Positions 18,169 to 26,416 of a DNA stretch of 64,000 nucleotides are shown here, one piece after another; position 1 is the first letter of the stretch; each line of letters begins with the position of its first letter. A model generated the notes under the pieces. The model saw only the letters and a program-made list of their open reading frames with translations, searched no databases and was not told where the DNA came from. The translations under genes and the position numbers were made by a program. The DNA comes from Frondihabitans sp. PhB188 (lineage in GTDB: Bacteria; Actinomycetota; Actinomycetes; Actinomycetales; Microbacteriaceae), in the NCBI RefSeq assembly GCF_003752365.1, contig NZ_RJUO01000004.1:224355-288354 (forward strand). Reading direction: 5' to 3'.

Positions 18169-19994
18169 TGGGAATGAACGTCAGCGAGTTCGTGATCAAC
18201 CGGATCAAGGAGTGGGGTGTCAGCCGCGTCTTCGGGTTCCCCGGCGATGGCATTGGCGAGTTCGACGGGATGCTCGGCAAGGCCGACCGCGACGGCGAAG
18301 GCCTCGAGTACATTCGTCCGACGCACGAGGAGATCTCATCGCTGATGGCGGTGGCGCACGCGAAGTTCACCGGCGAAGTGGGTGTCTGCATCGCCACGTC
18401 GAGTCCGGGCGCGTTCCACATGCTGAACGGCCTCTACGACGCGCAGATGGACAACCAGCCGGTCGTCGCCATCGTCGGCCAGCAAGGTCTGGCGTCCCTC
18501 GGAACGTTCGTCCAGCAGGAATCGAACCTGGAGCGTGCCTTCCAGGACGTGGCCTGCTACGTCCAGACGATTACGACCCCCGACCAGGCGCAGGCCGTAG
18601 TCGACACCGCCTTCAGGACGGCCAAGTTGCGTCTTCAGCCCGCCGTCGTGATCCTCCCGCACGATGTCCAGGCGATGCCGTGGTCCGAACCCGAGCCGGC
18701 CAACTGGGTCTCGCGGTCGAGTGCCGTCGCCCCGTCGACGCGCATCGCTCCGCCGCTCGATGAGATCCGCAAGCTCGCGGACCTGATCAACGCCGGGTCG
18801 AAGGTCTCCTTCCTCGTCGGGCACGGCGCGACGGGAGCGACCGACGAGGTCATCGAGGCCGCCGAACTCGCAGGAGCGGGGATCATCACCTCGCTCCGGG
18901 GCAAAGCCGTCGTGCCCTCGGACGTCCCGCATCACACGCAGCAGCTGGGCCTCCTGGGATCGAAGCCGAGCCTGGATCAGATGAAGGGGTGCGACACCCT
19001 GATCCTGCTCGGCGCGAATTACCCGTACGGCCAGTTCCTGCCCGCCACCAGCCAGGCCCGCGCAGCCCAGGTCGACCTAAAACCCGAACAGCTCGGCATC
19101 CGGTACCCGACCGAGCTCAACCTCTGGGGCGACGTGAAGGCCGTCCTCACGGCGGTCATCCCGCTGCTGCAGCGCAAGGAGGACCGCTCCTGGCAGGACA
19201 AGGTCGCCAACGACATGGTGGCCTGGGAGAAGGAGATGCAGGATCAGGCGATGCTGTCGTACGACGACGGCGCTAATCCGCGCCGGGTGTTCCACGAGCT
19301 CAACGCCAGACTCCCCGAGAACGCGATCGTCACCTGCGATGCCGGCACCACGGCCGACTGGTACGGGCACCACATCCGGCTCCGCCGCGGAATGATGGGC
19401 GACATGTCTGGCCGCCTCGCGACGATGCTCGCCGCCATGCCGTATGCGACGGCGGCCAAATTCGCGTATCCGGAGCGGACGGTCGTGTGCACCATCGGCG
19501 ACGGCGCCTTCCAGATGCTCGGCATGAACGAGCTGATCACCGTCAAGAAGTACCTGGCGAAATGGTCGAACAAGCAGTTGATCATCGCGATCATGCACAA
19601 CGACGACCTCGGCCAGGTGTCGTGGGAGATGCGCACCGAAGACGGAAACCCGATGTGGCGCGGCTCGCAAGACGTCGAGACGATGGACTACGCCGCCTAC
19701 GCCGAGCTACTCGGCTTCAAGGGCATCACCATCACTGACGACGATGACACCGCAGCGGCCTGGGACGCCGCCTTCGCCCACGACGGCGTCACCGTCATCG
19801 ACGCCCGCGTCAGCCGGAATGTGCCGCCCCTGCCGCCGCACATCACCGCCGAGTACGCGATCAACACGGCCAAGTCACTCCTCAAGGGCGACCCGGTCGA
19901 GCTCGGTGTCGTGAAAGACTCTGCTAAAGCGATGGCTGCGGAGGGCGTCGATCGTGTGAAGGACGCCCTGCACCTCGGCCGCGAGACGGACTGA
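18168..19994 (+). CDS. Thiamine-diphosphate-dependent enzyme (pyruvate oxidase / acetolactate synthase family)
   Basis: A 608-aa ThDP enzyme with the usual three domains: Pyr domain (catalytic Glu in PTHEEISSLM, residues 54-55), middle domain, and PP domain with the GDGAF...HNDDLG cofactor motif near 444-475. It is labelled pyruvate oxidase-like by overall pattern, but the family also includes lyases that join or split 2-hydroxyketones. Overlap with the upstream dehydrogenase (TGATG) means they are made together, which suggests the dehydrogenase supplies or removes an aldehyde for this enzyme. Ends with an amphipathic tail (AKAMAAEGVDRVKDALHLG) not typical of the catalytic core. Confidence 0.88.
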   Translation: MGMNVSEFVINRIKEWGVSRVFGFPGDGIGEFDGMLGKADRDGEGLEYIRPTHEEISSLMAVAHAKFTGEVGVCIATSSPGAFHMLNGLYDAQMDNQPVVAIVGQQGLASLGTFVQQESNLERAFQDVACYVQTITTPDQAQAVVDTAFRTAKLRLQPAVVILPHDVQAMPWSEPEPANWVSRSSAVAPSTRIAPPLDEIRKLADLINAGSKVSFLVGHGATGATDEVIEAAELAGAGIITSLRGKAVVPSDVPHHTQQLGLLGSKPSLDQMKGCDTLILLGANYPYGQFLPATSQARAAQVDLKPEQLGIRYPTELNLWGDVKAVLTAVIPLLQRKEDRSWQDKVANDMVAWEKEMQDQAMLSYDDGANPRRVFHELNARLPENAIVTCDAGTTADWYGHHIRLRRGMMGDMSGRLATMLAAMPYATAAKFAYPERTVVCTIGDGAFQMLGMNELITVKKYLAKWSNKQLIIAIMHNDDLGQVSWEMRTEDGNPMWRGSQDVETMDYAAYAELLGFKGITITDDDDTAAAWDAAFAHDGVTVIDARVSRNVPPLPPHITAEYAINTAKSLLKGDPVELGVVKDSAKAMAAEGVDRVKDALHLGRETD

Positions 19995-20020
19995 TCGGGC
20001 CGACGTCACACAGATGCCTG

Positions 20021-20262
20021 CTATTTCAACAACGAGACGGCGCGGGCGATGACAAGGCCCAGCAGGATGAAGCCCGTGGCCGACTCCAGGGCCATGAGTG
20101 CCTTGGCGCGGATCGATAGCGGCATCGTGTCGGTCGGGCTGAAAGCCATCGAGTTGGTCAGCGAGAAGTAAAAGTAGCCCAAGTACGACGCTACCCAATC
20201 GGTCTTCTCCGATGACCGGGTCGCGACCTCCTTTACCGCACGGTGTGCTTCGTCGGTGAACC
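20021..20262 (-). pseudogene. 3' fragment of pore-like membrane protein
   Basis: The reverse frame ending at 20021 encodes VKEVATRSSEKTDWVASYLG and FYFSLTNSMAFSPTDTMPLS through ARAVSLLK, nearly identical to the last 75 codons of the intact gene at 29668-30357. No start or N-terminal transmembrane part is present; similarity fades near 20262, just before the broken recombinase gene. A duplication or recombination removed the rest. Confidence 0.8.
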
Positions 20263-20319
20263 CGATTCGCCCGCAACTAGACCGTTAGTCGTCGCACGGT
20301 GGCCGTCTGTGGAAGTCAC

Positions 20320-20931
20320 CTATGAGACTGTCGACGTCGCCATGCTTACGTTCCGGGCGGCGTGATCAGCTTGGTGCCGGTAGAGGGTCGGCCGGCTCCA
20401 CCCGACGAGACTGGCAGCCTTCTCGGCCGTCTTTCCTTCGGCTCGCGCTACGGCCACGATCGCCAGCTTCTCCGCGACGACAGCGGGATCACTTTTGGGT
20501 CGGCCAAACTGCGTGCCAGCCTCTTGCGCCACGGCCACCCCTGCTCGGACACGTTCGACGATGAGCTCGCGCTCGTATTCGGCCAGGGTGGCGAGCATGT
20601 TGAGCATCAGCCGTCCCGTCGGGGTGGCTGGGTCGATGCCATCTGAGATCGACTGGACCTGGATGCCGCGGTCGCGAAGTCCTGAGACGGTGTTGAGAAT
20701 GTCGAGGAGGGATCGGCCAAGGCGGTCGATGCGCCATACAACGAGAGTGTCGCCGTCAGTGGCGTGCTCGAGAAGTTTTTGCATTCCGGGGCGGTCGGCC
20801 GCGTTCTTCCGACACGACGAGACATCGAAAAAGATGTCCCGTTTCTCGACCCCTATGGAGAGGAGCGAGTCAATCTGAAGTTGCGAGTCCTCGTTGGTGG
20901 TGCTGAGGCGGGTGTCGCCGATAAGCCTCGT
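20320..20931 (-). pseudogene. Serine recombinase (resolvase/invertase), 5' frameshifted
   Basis: The reading frame holds a nearly complete resolvase: catalytic Ser in DTRLSTTNEDSQLQ, then GDTLVVWRIDRLGRS, the AEYERELIVERV helix, and a C-terminal helix-turn-helix (AEKAASLVGWSRPTLYRHQ). However the frame closes at a TAG (20932-20934) upstream of the catalytic Ser and has no ATG, GTG or TTG before it. An ATG lies a few bases upstream in a different frame, so one small indel has separated start and body. Translation from the first in-frame ATG (20784) would lack the nucleophile. Confidence 0.75.
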
Positions 20932-21039
20932 CTAGCCATCACGTCTCAGAAAACCATAGAAGCGGCTCGACACGACTAAAAGCTGCGAGGCAACATTCCG
21001 AGACAACAGCGTCGTTGATCATCGATGGGCTGGTGAGAC

Positions 21040-21067
21040 GTCTTGAAAACCTTTAGTTTTCCGCGAC
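21040..21067 (+). repeat. 28-bp dyad, copy 1
   Basis: Imperfect palindrome starting GTCTTGAAAAC and ending GTTTTCCGCGAC with a TTTAG-type centre. Shared with copies at 26044 and 29065; this copy and the 29065 copy also share GGTGAGAC just upstream. It lies between the broken recombinase and the DUF1345 gene, at gene 3' ends rather than a promoter. Confidence 0.6.
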
Positions 21068-21141
21068 AGCACATCGCTAGCAATGGATCTCGAAGGGAGT
21101 CGACGTGTCGCTGTGTCCTGTCGGTTCATATTGCGGAGGTC

Positions 21142-21771
21142 TCACGCGCCTTGGGTGAGGCTCGTTATGAGGTTGATGGCGACTGCCACGACAAACGTTC
21201 CGTAGAAATACGACAGGAGCGCGTGGCCCATGGCGACGCGTCGCGTGGGGGTCGACGACTGGGTGATGCTGCTCGCGCTATACGCCATGCCAATCGAGAA
21301 CGCCATGAAGGCGAAGTCGCTGTAAGACGGCTCCTCGTCTTGGTCGAAGTCGAAACGGTGACGGTTGTCGATGTAGTACATGCGTCCGTATTTGAGGGCG
21401 TACACGGTGTTGATCAGTGCCCAGGCGGCCATGACGCCGGCGACGGCGAGGATCGCGGCCGCGGAGCCGACGGGATCCTTCTGCTGGCTTCGGAGAAGTG
21501 CGAAGACCACCAGGACGAGGCTGAAGAACGTCGCGGCGATGATGAGGGAGTCGACGAGCTTGCGGGACTCGTCCTCATGAAGCGCAAGCGAGCGGGTCCG
21601 CTCTGGGTCGGCGGGCCACGCCTGTGACCACACCCAGACTAGGAAGACCGTCGACGCGATGACCCAGCCCAGGAGCGGGGCCAGGTCGGGCAGGCCGAGG
21701 AGGGCTACGACTGCCGCGCCCACCAGACCGGCGATTGCTCCGCTAGCTGCTTTCACGGAGAGGTGGGACAT
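21142..21771 (-). CDS. DUF1345-family membrane protein
   Basis: Integral membrane protein of 209 aa with about five hydrophobic helices (AAVVALLGLPDLAPLLGWVIAS region, LIIAATFFSLVLVVFALL, AILAVAGVMAAWALINTVYA, YSDFAFMAFSIGMAYS, LLSYFYGTFVVAVAINLI). The segment YSDFAFMAFSIGMAYSASS matches the conserved DUF1345 region. No transport substrate is known. Start ATG at 21771 with an upstream purine-rich stretch. It is followed on the same strand, after 64 bp, upstream by the LuxR gene and may be co-transcribed with it. Confidence 0.85.
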   Translation of the reverse strand: MSHLSVKAASGAIAGLVGAAVVALLGLPDLAPLLGWVIASTVFLVWVWSQAWPADPERTRSLALHEDESRKLVDSLIIAATFFSLVLVVFALLRSQQKDPVGSAAAILAVAGVMAAWALINTVYALKYGRMYYIDNRHRFDFDQDEEPSYSDFAFMAFSIGMAYSASSITQSSTPTRRVAMGHALLSYFYGTFVVAVAINLITSLTQGA

Positions 21772-21835
21772 GGCATCGCCCTTCGGATGAGGCTCGCTCC
21801 CGGTGTCTGGCAGGGCACCTGCCGATCCGCGGCGC

Positions 21836-22903
21836 TCACGAGCGCCGCGCCCTCGTGATCGGGATGTAGAGTCCGGCTCGCTCGGCGCGCACGGCTGCGA
21901 GCGTCCGCGACGTCGCGTCCAGTTTGACGAGGATGTGCTCGACGTGAGCGGCGACGGTCCGCGAGGTGATGGCCAGCGCGCGGGCGATCTCGGCATTGGA
22001 GCATCCTTCGATGACATGACCCAGCACCTCGAGCTCCCGCGGCGTTAAGCCGCGCAGGCGTGGGGCAGGAGAGAGCACGACGAGTCCGGAGATTACTTTT
22101 CCGAGGCGCATCTCGCAGCCCAGGACCGTCACTCGCTCGTAGCGGATGGGGTCCTGTCGGTCTCCCCTCGGCCACAGGAACGAGGCGAAGCGGGAGCCCT
22201 CGCCGAGGGTGTCCCGCGCAGCAGCGACGAGTGCGGATTCGGCCGTGAGGAGCTTGTCGCCGGGCAGACCCGGAAGGGCCGAGAGGTTGCCGGCTGGAAA
22301 GAGGACGACGCCTGCTCTGGCTCCTCCGACGAAAGCCGCGGACGCCGCAAGCGACCGGACGGGATCGATGGCGGAGGTGATCGTCGGCAGCAGTCGTGCG
22401 AGGTCCTGCCGGAGAGTCTGCGAGGGCGGCTCGGGGCTCTCGAACAGGATGGTCATGAAGCCGACGTGTCGCCCCCCGTTCTCGAAGAGCGCGACAGACA
22501 GGGTCTCGCGGAAGCCCGCTGGGAGCAGGCACTCCGCCCACGTCTGCAAGTCCTTCGACCTGTACGGCAGGTCCGAGAGGCTCGTGGGCGGCCGCTCCGA
22601 GGCGGCGCCCGTCATCTCGATGTCGCGCGCCATCCGGGGGCCGCTCAGGTACCGGACGATCTTGTCGTCGAGGTCGAAGCTCGCAAGCGACGTGTACCCG
22701 GTGCCACCCGGCTCGGCCAGAGCGATCCACGCACCGTCGAAGGGGACGTTGTAGTGCAGCTCGTCGAGCAGCACTCGAGCCTGCTGATCGACGAGGCCAG
22801 CGCCGGCGGCTCTCTCGGCGAGCTCGAGTGGGGGAGTGCTGGTCACGGGAGTCGACCCCCATTGAACTGTCGGCAGCAAACATAGGAGGGAGTGTTCGGT
22901 CAT
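21836..22903 (-). CDS. LuxR-family transcriptional regulator with N-terminal sensor-like region
   Basis: A 355-aa protein. The C-terminal GerE helix-turn-helix is clear (GLTPRELEVLGHVIEGCSNA, EIARALAITSRTVAAHVEHI). The N-terminal 270 residues resemble a GAF-like ligand- or signal-sensing domain; there is no receiver domain. The start ATG at 22903 has a GGAGG site 7 nt upstream. Divergent from the second ADH cassette, whose promoter carries a perfect 12-bp palindrome, so it may control that operon. Confidence 0.85.
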   Translation of the reverse strand: MTEHSLLCLLPTVQWGSTPVTSTPPLELAERAAGAGLVDQQARVLLDELHYNVPFDGAWIALAEPGGTGYTSLASFDLDDKIVRYLSGPRMARDIEMTGAASERPPTSLSDLPYRSKDLQTWAECLLPAGFRETLSVALFENGGRHVGFMTILFESPEPPSQTLRQDLARLLPTITSAIDPVRSLAASAAFVGGARAGVVLFPAGNLSALPGLPGDKLLTAESALVAAARDTLGEGSRFASFLWPRGDRQDPIRYERVTVLGCEMRLGKVISGLVVLSPAPRLRGLTPRELEVLGHVIEGCSNAEIARALAITSRTVAAHVEHILVKLDATSRTLAAVRAERAGLYIPITRARRS

Positions 22904-23046
22904 TCGTCGCCTCCGGCTTATCACAGGAGTCGGATCTCGGCGGGCCCTTTGCCAATGTCCGTATTGGCAGGTCTGCCGATGGTGCCTGTGCGCCGAGGAG
23001 CGTCACATGGAGGTGTCGCGTGGTCGACCGGCCGGCGGCACGTTCT

Positions 23047-23058
23047 GGGACATGTCCC
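23047..23058 (+). promoter_or_regulatory. Perfect palindrome GGGACATGTCCC upstream of ADH cassette 2
   Basis: A 12-bp perfect palindrome 19 bp before the ATG of the dehydrogenase gene and within the divergent gap to the LuxR regulator. The GGGAC..GTCCC form recalls sites of NarL/LuxR-type regulators such as DevR, though with a shorter centre. Confidence 0.4.
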
Positions 23059-23077
23059 GCACGGAAGGAAGACCATC

Positions 23078-24229
23078 ATGAGAGCAGTCGTCTACGAGGG
23101 CCCGAATAAGGTCACGGTCAGTGAGGTCCCGGATGCGCGGATCGAGCGACCGACGGACGTGCTGGTGCGAGTCACGACCACGAACATCTGCGGGTCCGAC
23201 CTGCACATGTACGAGGGCCGCACTAGTTTCGAGACAGGACGGTGGTTCGGGCACGAGAACATGGGCGAGGTCGTCGAGGTGGGCGGCGGCGTCGACAAGA
23301 TCGAAGTGGGGGATCACGTCGTCCTGCCGTTCAATGTGGCGTGCGGGCACTGCAAGAACTGCGAGCGGGGACTCACGAACTACTGCCTCACCGCCCAGCC
23401 CGTCCCGGAGTGGGCAGGCGCGGCCTACGGATTCGCCGACATGGGGCCGTGGGCGGGCGGGCAGGCCGAGCTGCTCCGGGTGCCCTGGGCCGACTTCAAC
23501 TGCCTCCGACTGGGAGAGGACGCCGAGGAGAGGTCGAGCGACTACGTGATGCTGGCCGACATCTTCCCGACCGGCTACCACGCGACGGAGATGGCAGGAG
23601 TGCGACCGGGAGACCAGACCGTCATCTACGGCGCCGGCCCCGTGGGTCTCATGGCTGCCTTGTCGGCCACCATCAAGGGCGCCAGCAAGGTCATGGTCGT
23701 GGACCGCCAGCCAGATCGTCTTCGACTGGCCGAGTCCATCGGTGCCATCGCCATCGACGACTCGAAAGTCGATCCGGTCGAGGCCGTCCTCGAGCAGACG
23801 ATGGGGCTCGGGGCCGACAACGGGTGCGAGTGCGTCGGCTATCAGGCGCACGATCCGGGCGGAGACGAGCAGCCGAACCTCACGCTCAACCGGCTCGTCC
23901 AGTCCGTGCGATTCACTGGACGGATCGGTACCGTCGGCGTGTTCGTGCCCCAGGATCCGGGGGGCGCCGACGAGCTCGCCAAGCAAGGGCAGGTCGCCTT
24001 CGACATGGGACTCCACTGGTTCAAGGGCCAGACCATGGGCACGGGACAGGCGCCGGTCAAGAAGTACAACCGCCAGCTGCGCGACCTGATCGCTGCAGGC
24101 AAGGCGACTCCGTCGTTCATCGTCAGTCACGAGCTGCCACTCGATCAAGCACCGGAGGCCTACAAGCACTTCGACAAGCGCGAAGACGGCTGGACCAAGG
24201 TCGTCCTCAAGCCCGGAAAGGCGGCCTGA
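23078..24229 (+). CDS. Zinc-dependent alcohol dehydrogenase, formaldehyde-dehydrogenase-like (copy A2)
   Basis: A 383-aa paralogue of the gene at 15440, sharing long blocks (NICGSDLHMYEGR, VVLPFNVACGHCKNCE, GTGQAPVKKYNRQLRDLI). All zinc ligands and the GAGPVGLMA nucleotide loop are kept. ATG at 23078 follows a GGAAGGAAG site; the longer upstream frame has no ribosome site and overlaps the promoter palindrome. First gene of a three-gene operon. Probable NAD-dependent aldehyde or alcohol oxidation; substrate not determined. Confidence 0.9.
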   Translation: MRAVVYEGPNKVTVSEVPDARIERPTDVLVRVTTTNICGSDLHMYEGRTSFETGRWFGHENMGEVVEVGGGVDKIEVGDHVVLPFNVACGHCKNCERGLTNYCLTAQPVPEWAGAAYGFADMGPWAGGQAELLRVPWADFNCLRLGEDAEERSSDYVMLADIFPTGYHATEMAGVRPGDQTVIYGAGPVGLMAALSATIKGASKVMVVDRQPDRLRLAESIGAIAIDDSKVDPVEAVLEQTMGLGADNGCECVGYQAHDPGGDEQPNLTLNRLVQSVRFTGRIGTVGVFVPQDPGGADELAKQGQVAFDMGLHWFKGQTMGTGQAPVKKYNRQLRDLIAAGKATPSFIVSHELPLDQAPEAYKHFDKREDGWTKVVLKPGKAA

Positions 24230-24231
24230 TC

Positions 24232-24696
24232 ATGGCGATTAAGGCAGCTGTCGCAGCCGGAGTCGGCGCCGCCGGAGTCGCGGCGGGCCTCGTCGCGCGC
24301 ACCCTCGTGAAGAAGGAGCGCGAGTCGGACGGGGACGGCGCGCACCCCGAGGGCTGGAAGGCCGTCACGATCCTGGGCGAGGCAGGGGACTTCTCGAGCG
24401 GCCGGTATCCCGAGCCGCTGCAGCGGTTGGCGGACTCGCTCGAGATCCGAGTCGAACGTGCCCCAGGCGACAAGGGATTCGAGGTCCACGCCCGAATCCG
24501 GGAGGGAATCGATCTCACCGCGGACGGCGATCCTGCGAAGGCGCTCCGGGAGGCACTGCGCGACGCCAAGCAGCTCGTCGAGACCGGCGAGATCCTGAGG
24601 GCGACACCGAGGCCGCACGGCGATCGACCGAGCACGCTGCTCGGAGGCGCCGTCGACAAGGCGGAAGACGATGCGAAGGGCGAGGGTGTGCTGTGA
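24232..24696 (+). CDS. Small ADH-companion protein
   Basis: A 154-aa protein with a hydrophobic, Ala/Gly-rich N-terminal helix (AAVAAGVGAAGVAAGLVA) and a soluble part HPEGWKAVTILGEAG, YPEPLQRLADSLEIRVERAP and ALREALRDAKQLVETGEILR, ending GEGVL. I recall the same pattern as the C-terminal part of SRPBCC-like proteins encoded beside FDH-like dehydrogenases in high-GC Gram-positives. Probable membrane anchor plus accessory domain; function unknown. It begins 2 nt after the preceding stop and ends inside the next start (GTGA). Confidence 0.75.
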   Translation: MAIKAAVAAGVGAAGVAAGLVARTLVKKERESDGDGAHPEGWKAVTILGEAGDFSSGRYPEPLQRLADSLEIRVERAPGDKGFEVHARIREGIDLTADGDPAKALREALRDAKQLVETGEILRATPRPHGDRPSTLLGGAVDKAEDDAKGEGVL

Positions 24697-25862
24697 AGGC
24701 TCTGTGCTGGACCGGCGTGAACGAACTGTCGGTGGAGAACGTCGATGATCCCGGGATCCTCAATGCGCAGGATGCCATCGTCAAGGTGACGCTGAGCACG
24801 ACCTGCGGCTCGGACCTCCACCTCCTCGGCGGATACGTCCCGACCATGCGAGCAGGAGACGTGCTCGGCCACGAGTTCATCGGAGAGGTCGTCGAGGTCG
24901 GCTCGGCCGTGGCCAAGCACAAGGTCGGTGACCGCGTGGTCGTCTGCTCATTCATCAGCTGCGGGAACTGCTGGTACTGCCGCAACGAGCTTTACTCGCT
25001 TTGCGACAATGGCAACCCGAATGCAGGCATCCCCGAGTCGCTCTGGGGCCAGGCGCCCGGCGGCTGCTACGGCTACTCCCACGCGCTCGGGGGGTGGGCC
25101 GGCAGTCATGCCGATTACATCCGCGTGCCGTACGCCGACCAGGGGGCGTTCCCTGTTCCCGATGGGGTCAGTGACGAGAGAGCGCTCTTCGCCTCTGACG
25201 CGGCCCCTACCGGGTGGATGGGAGCGGATCTCGGCGGCGTCCGACCCGGAGACACCGTCGCTGTCTGGGGGGCCGGTGGCGTCGGACAGATGGCAGCCCG
25301 CGCCTCGCTTCTGCTCGGTGCCGAGCGGGTGATCGTGATCGATCGCTTCCAGGAGCGGCTGACTCAGGTTGAGCAGGTCATCGGCGCCGAGACCATGAAC
25401 TACGAGACCAGCGAGGTGAACGCCGAGCTGCGCGAACTGACAGGTGGGCGCGGTCCTGACGTGTGTATCGAGGCGGTCGGGATGGAAGCCCACCGCGACG
25501 GTCCCGACTTCGCCTACGACCAGCTGAAGCAGCAGCTGCGCTTGCAGACCGACAGGCCGACGGCCGTCCGCGAGGCGGTCTTCGCTGCGCGGAAGGGCGG
25601 CAGTGTCTTTGTGCTGGGCGTGTTCGGCGGTTTCGTGGACAAGTTCCCCCTCGGCGCTGTCATGAACAAGGGCCTCACTCTCCGGTCCGCGCAGCAGCAC
25701 GGGCAAAGGTACATCCCGATGCTCCTCGAGCGCATGGCGAGAGACGAGCTCGTCACCGAGCACCTGGCCACGCACGTCATGCCTCTGGAAGACGGGCCCG
25801 GTGGGTACGCGATGTTTAAGGAGAAGACCGACGGGTGCGTGCGAGCAGTCTTCCGCCCCTGA
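24693..25862 (+). CDS. Zinc-dependent alcohol dehydrogenase (copy B2)
   Basis: A 389-aa medium-chain dehydrogenase related to the gene at 16948. Catalytic ligands lie in STTCGSDLHLLGG and GHEFIGEVVEVG; structural-zinc cysteines in CGNCWYCRNELYSLC; Rossmann loop GAGGVGQMA. The GTG at 24693 overlaps the TGA of the companion protein, making it the third coupled gene of the operon. It has an extended segment (GMEAHRDGPDFAYDQLKQQL) characteristic of glutathione-independent FDH-like enzymes. No ThDP enzyme follows here, unlike in cassette 1. Confidence 0.9.
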   Translation: MKALCWTGVNELSVENVDDPGILNAQDAIVKVTLSTTCGSDLHLLGGYVPTMRAGDVLGHEFIGEVVEVGSAVAKHKVGDRVVVCSFISCGNCWYCRNELYSLCDNGNPNAGIPESLWGQAPGGCYGYSHALGGWAGSHADYIRVPYADQGAFPVPDGVSDERALFASDAAPTGWMGADLGGVRPGDTVAVWGAGGVGQMAARASLLLGAERVIVIDRFQERLTQVEQVIGAETMNYETSEVNAELRELTGGRGPDVCIEAVGMEAHRDGPDFAYDQLKQQLRLQTDRPTAVREAVFAARKGGSVFVLGVFGGFVDKFPLGAVMNKGLTLRSAQQHGQRYIPMLLERMARDELVTEHLATHVMPLEDGPGGYAMFKEKTDGCVRAVFRP

Positions 25863-25927
25863 CCACCCAGCTTCGCCCCGTTCCCTCGCATCTGCAGGAG
25901 CAGGGACCGGCTCCGCAGCTTCCTCGT

Positions 25928-25969
25928 CCCTCCCGCGAAATCATCGAACAACGATCTATCGCGGGAGGG
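25928..25969 (+). terminator. Large hairpin ending ADH cassette 2
   Basis: A perfect 11-bp stem CCCTCCCGCGA / TCGCGGGAGGG with a 20-nt loop lies 65 nt after the dehydrogenase stop. No T-tract follows, so it may act as an intrinsic-like or processing structure. Confidence 0.6.
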
Positions 25970-26416
25970 GGCTCCATGGCAGCCACACGCCGATTGCAGA
26001 TTTGTGGAACGCCAAACCGGAATTGTTATGGATCGATCGGGACGTCTCGTAAATCTTTAGATGTCCGAGACTTCTCCTGGCCCCCCCGAAACTCGAAGCT
26101 CAGTATTCTCAAGCAGGCAGTCACGACCGTTTGGGCGACGACACCCGCTCAGCCTCGAGTCGGTGGGGTGGCCGTTCCGAAAAGTATTTCGCCATGAGCT
26201 CGTGAAAACCAGACAGTTGGTGTGGTTGGGCCTGCCTGCCGTGCATCGTCACTGTCCAGGTTGGTCGAGCGTTCCGGGTTCGACCCCCGAGCGTCCACGC
26301 CATACGTCGGGTGGTCACAGTCCCTCATCGTTCACGGGCTTTGCGACAGTTCGGACTGAACCGCGGTAAGTCGATGCTCACGCTGCGACATACGCGCCAG
26401 AACGTGGACTGACCTA
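25970..26416 (+). other. Intergenic region without a recognisable gene
   Basis: About 450 bp between convergent genes, with lower GC than the flanks. It contains a 28-bp dyad (26044-26071). A T-arm-like sequence (GTTCCGGGTTCGACCCCC near 26270) has no tRNA around it. The short reverse ORF at 26121-26318 has no ribosome site and no family resemblance. Confidence 0.4.
26044..26071 (+). repeat. 28-bp dyad, copy 2
   Basis: Starts GTCTCGTAAATC and ends GATGTCCGAGAC around a TTTA centre; ends are GTCTCG/CGAGAC inverted. Lies between two convergent genes. Confidence 0.55.

Noticed and set aside
23242-24696. 484-aa forward ORF joining ADH cassette 2 to the companion protein
   Set aside because: Its first part is a shadow of the dehydrogenase at 23078; the real companion gene starts at 24232, 2 nt after the dehydrogenase stop.
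26255-26300. tRNA-like T-arm sequence GTTCCGGGTTCGACCCCC
   Set aside because: No matching acceptor, D or anticodon arms lie around it.
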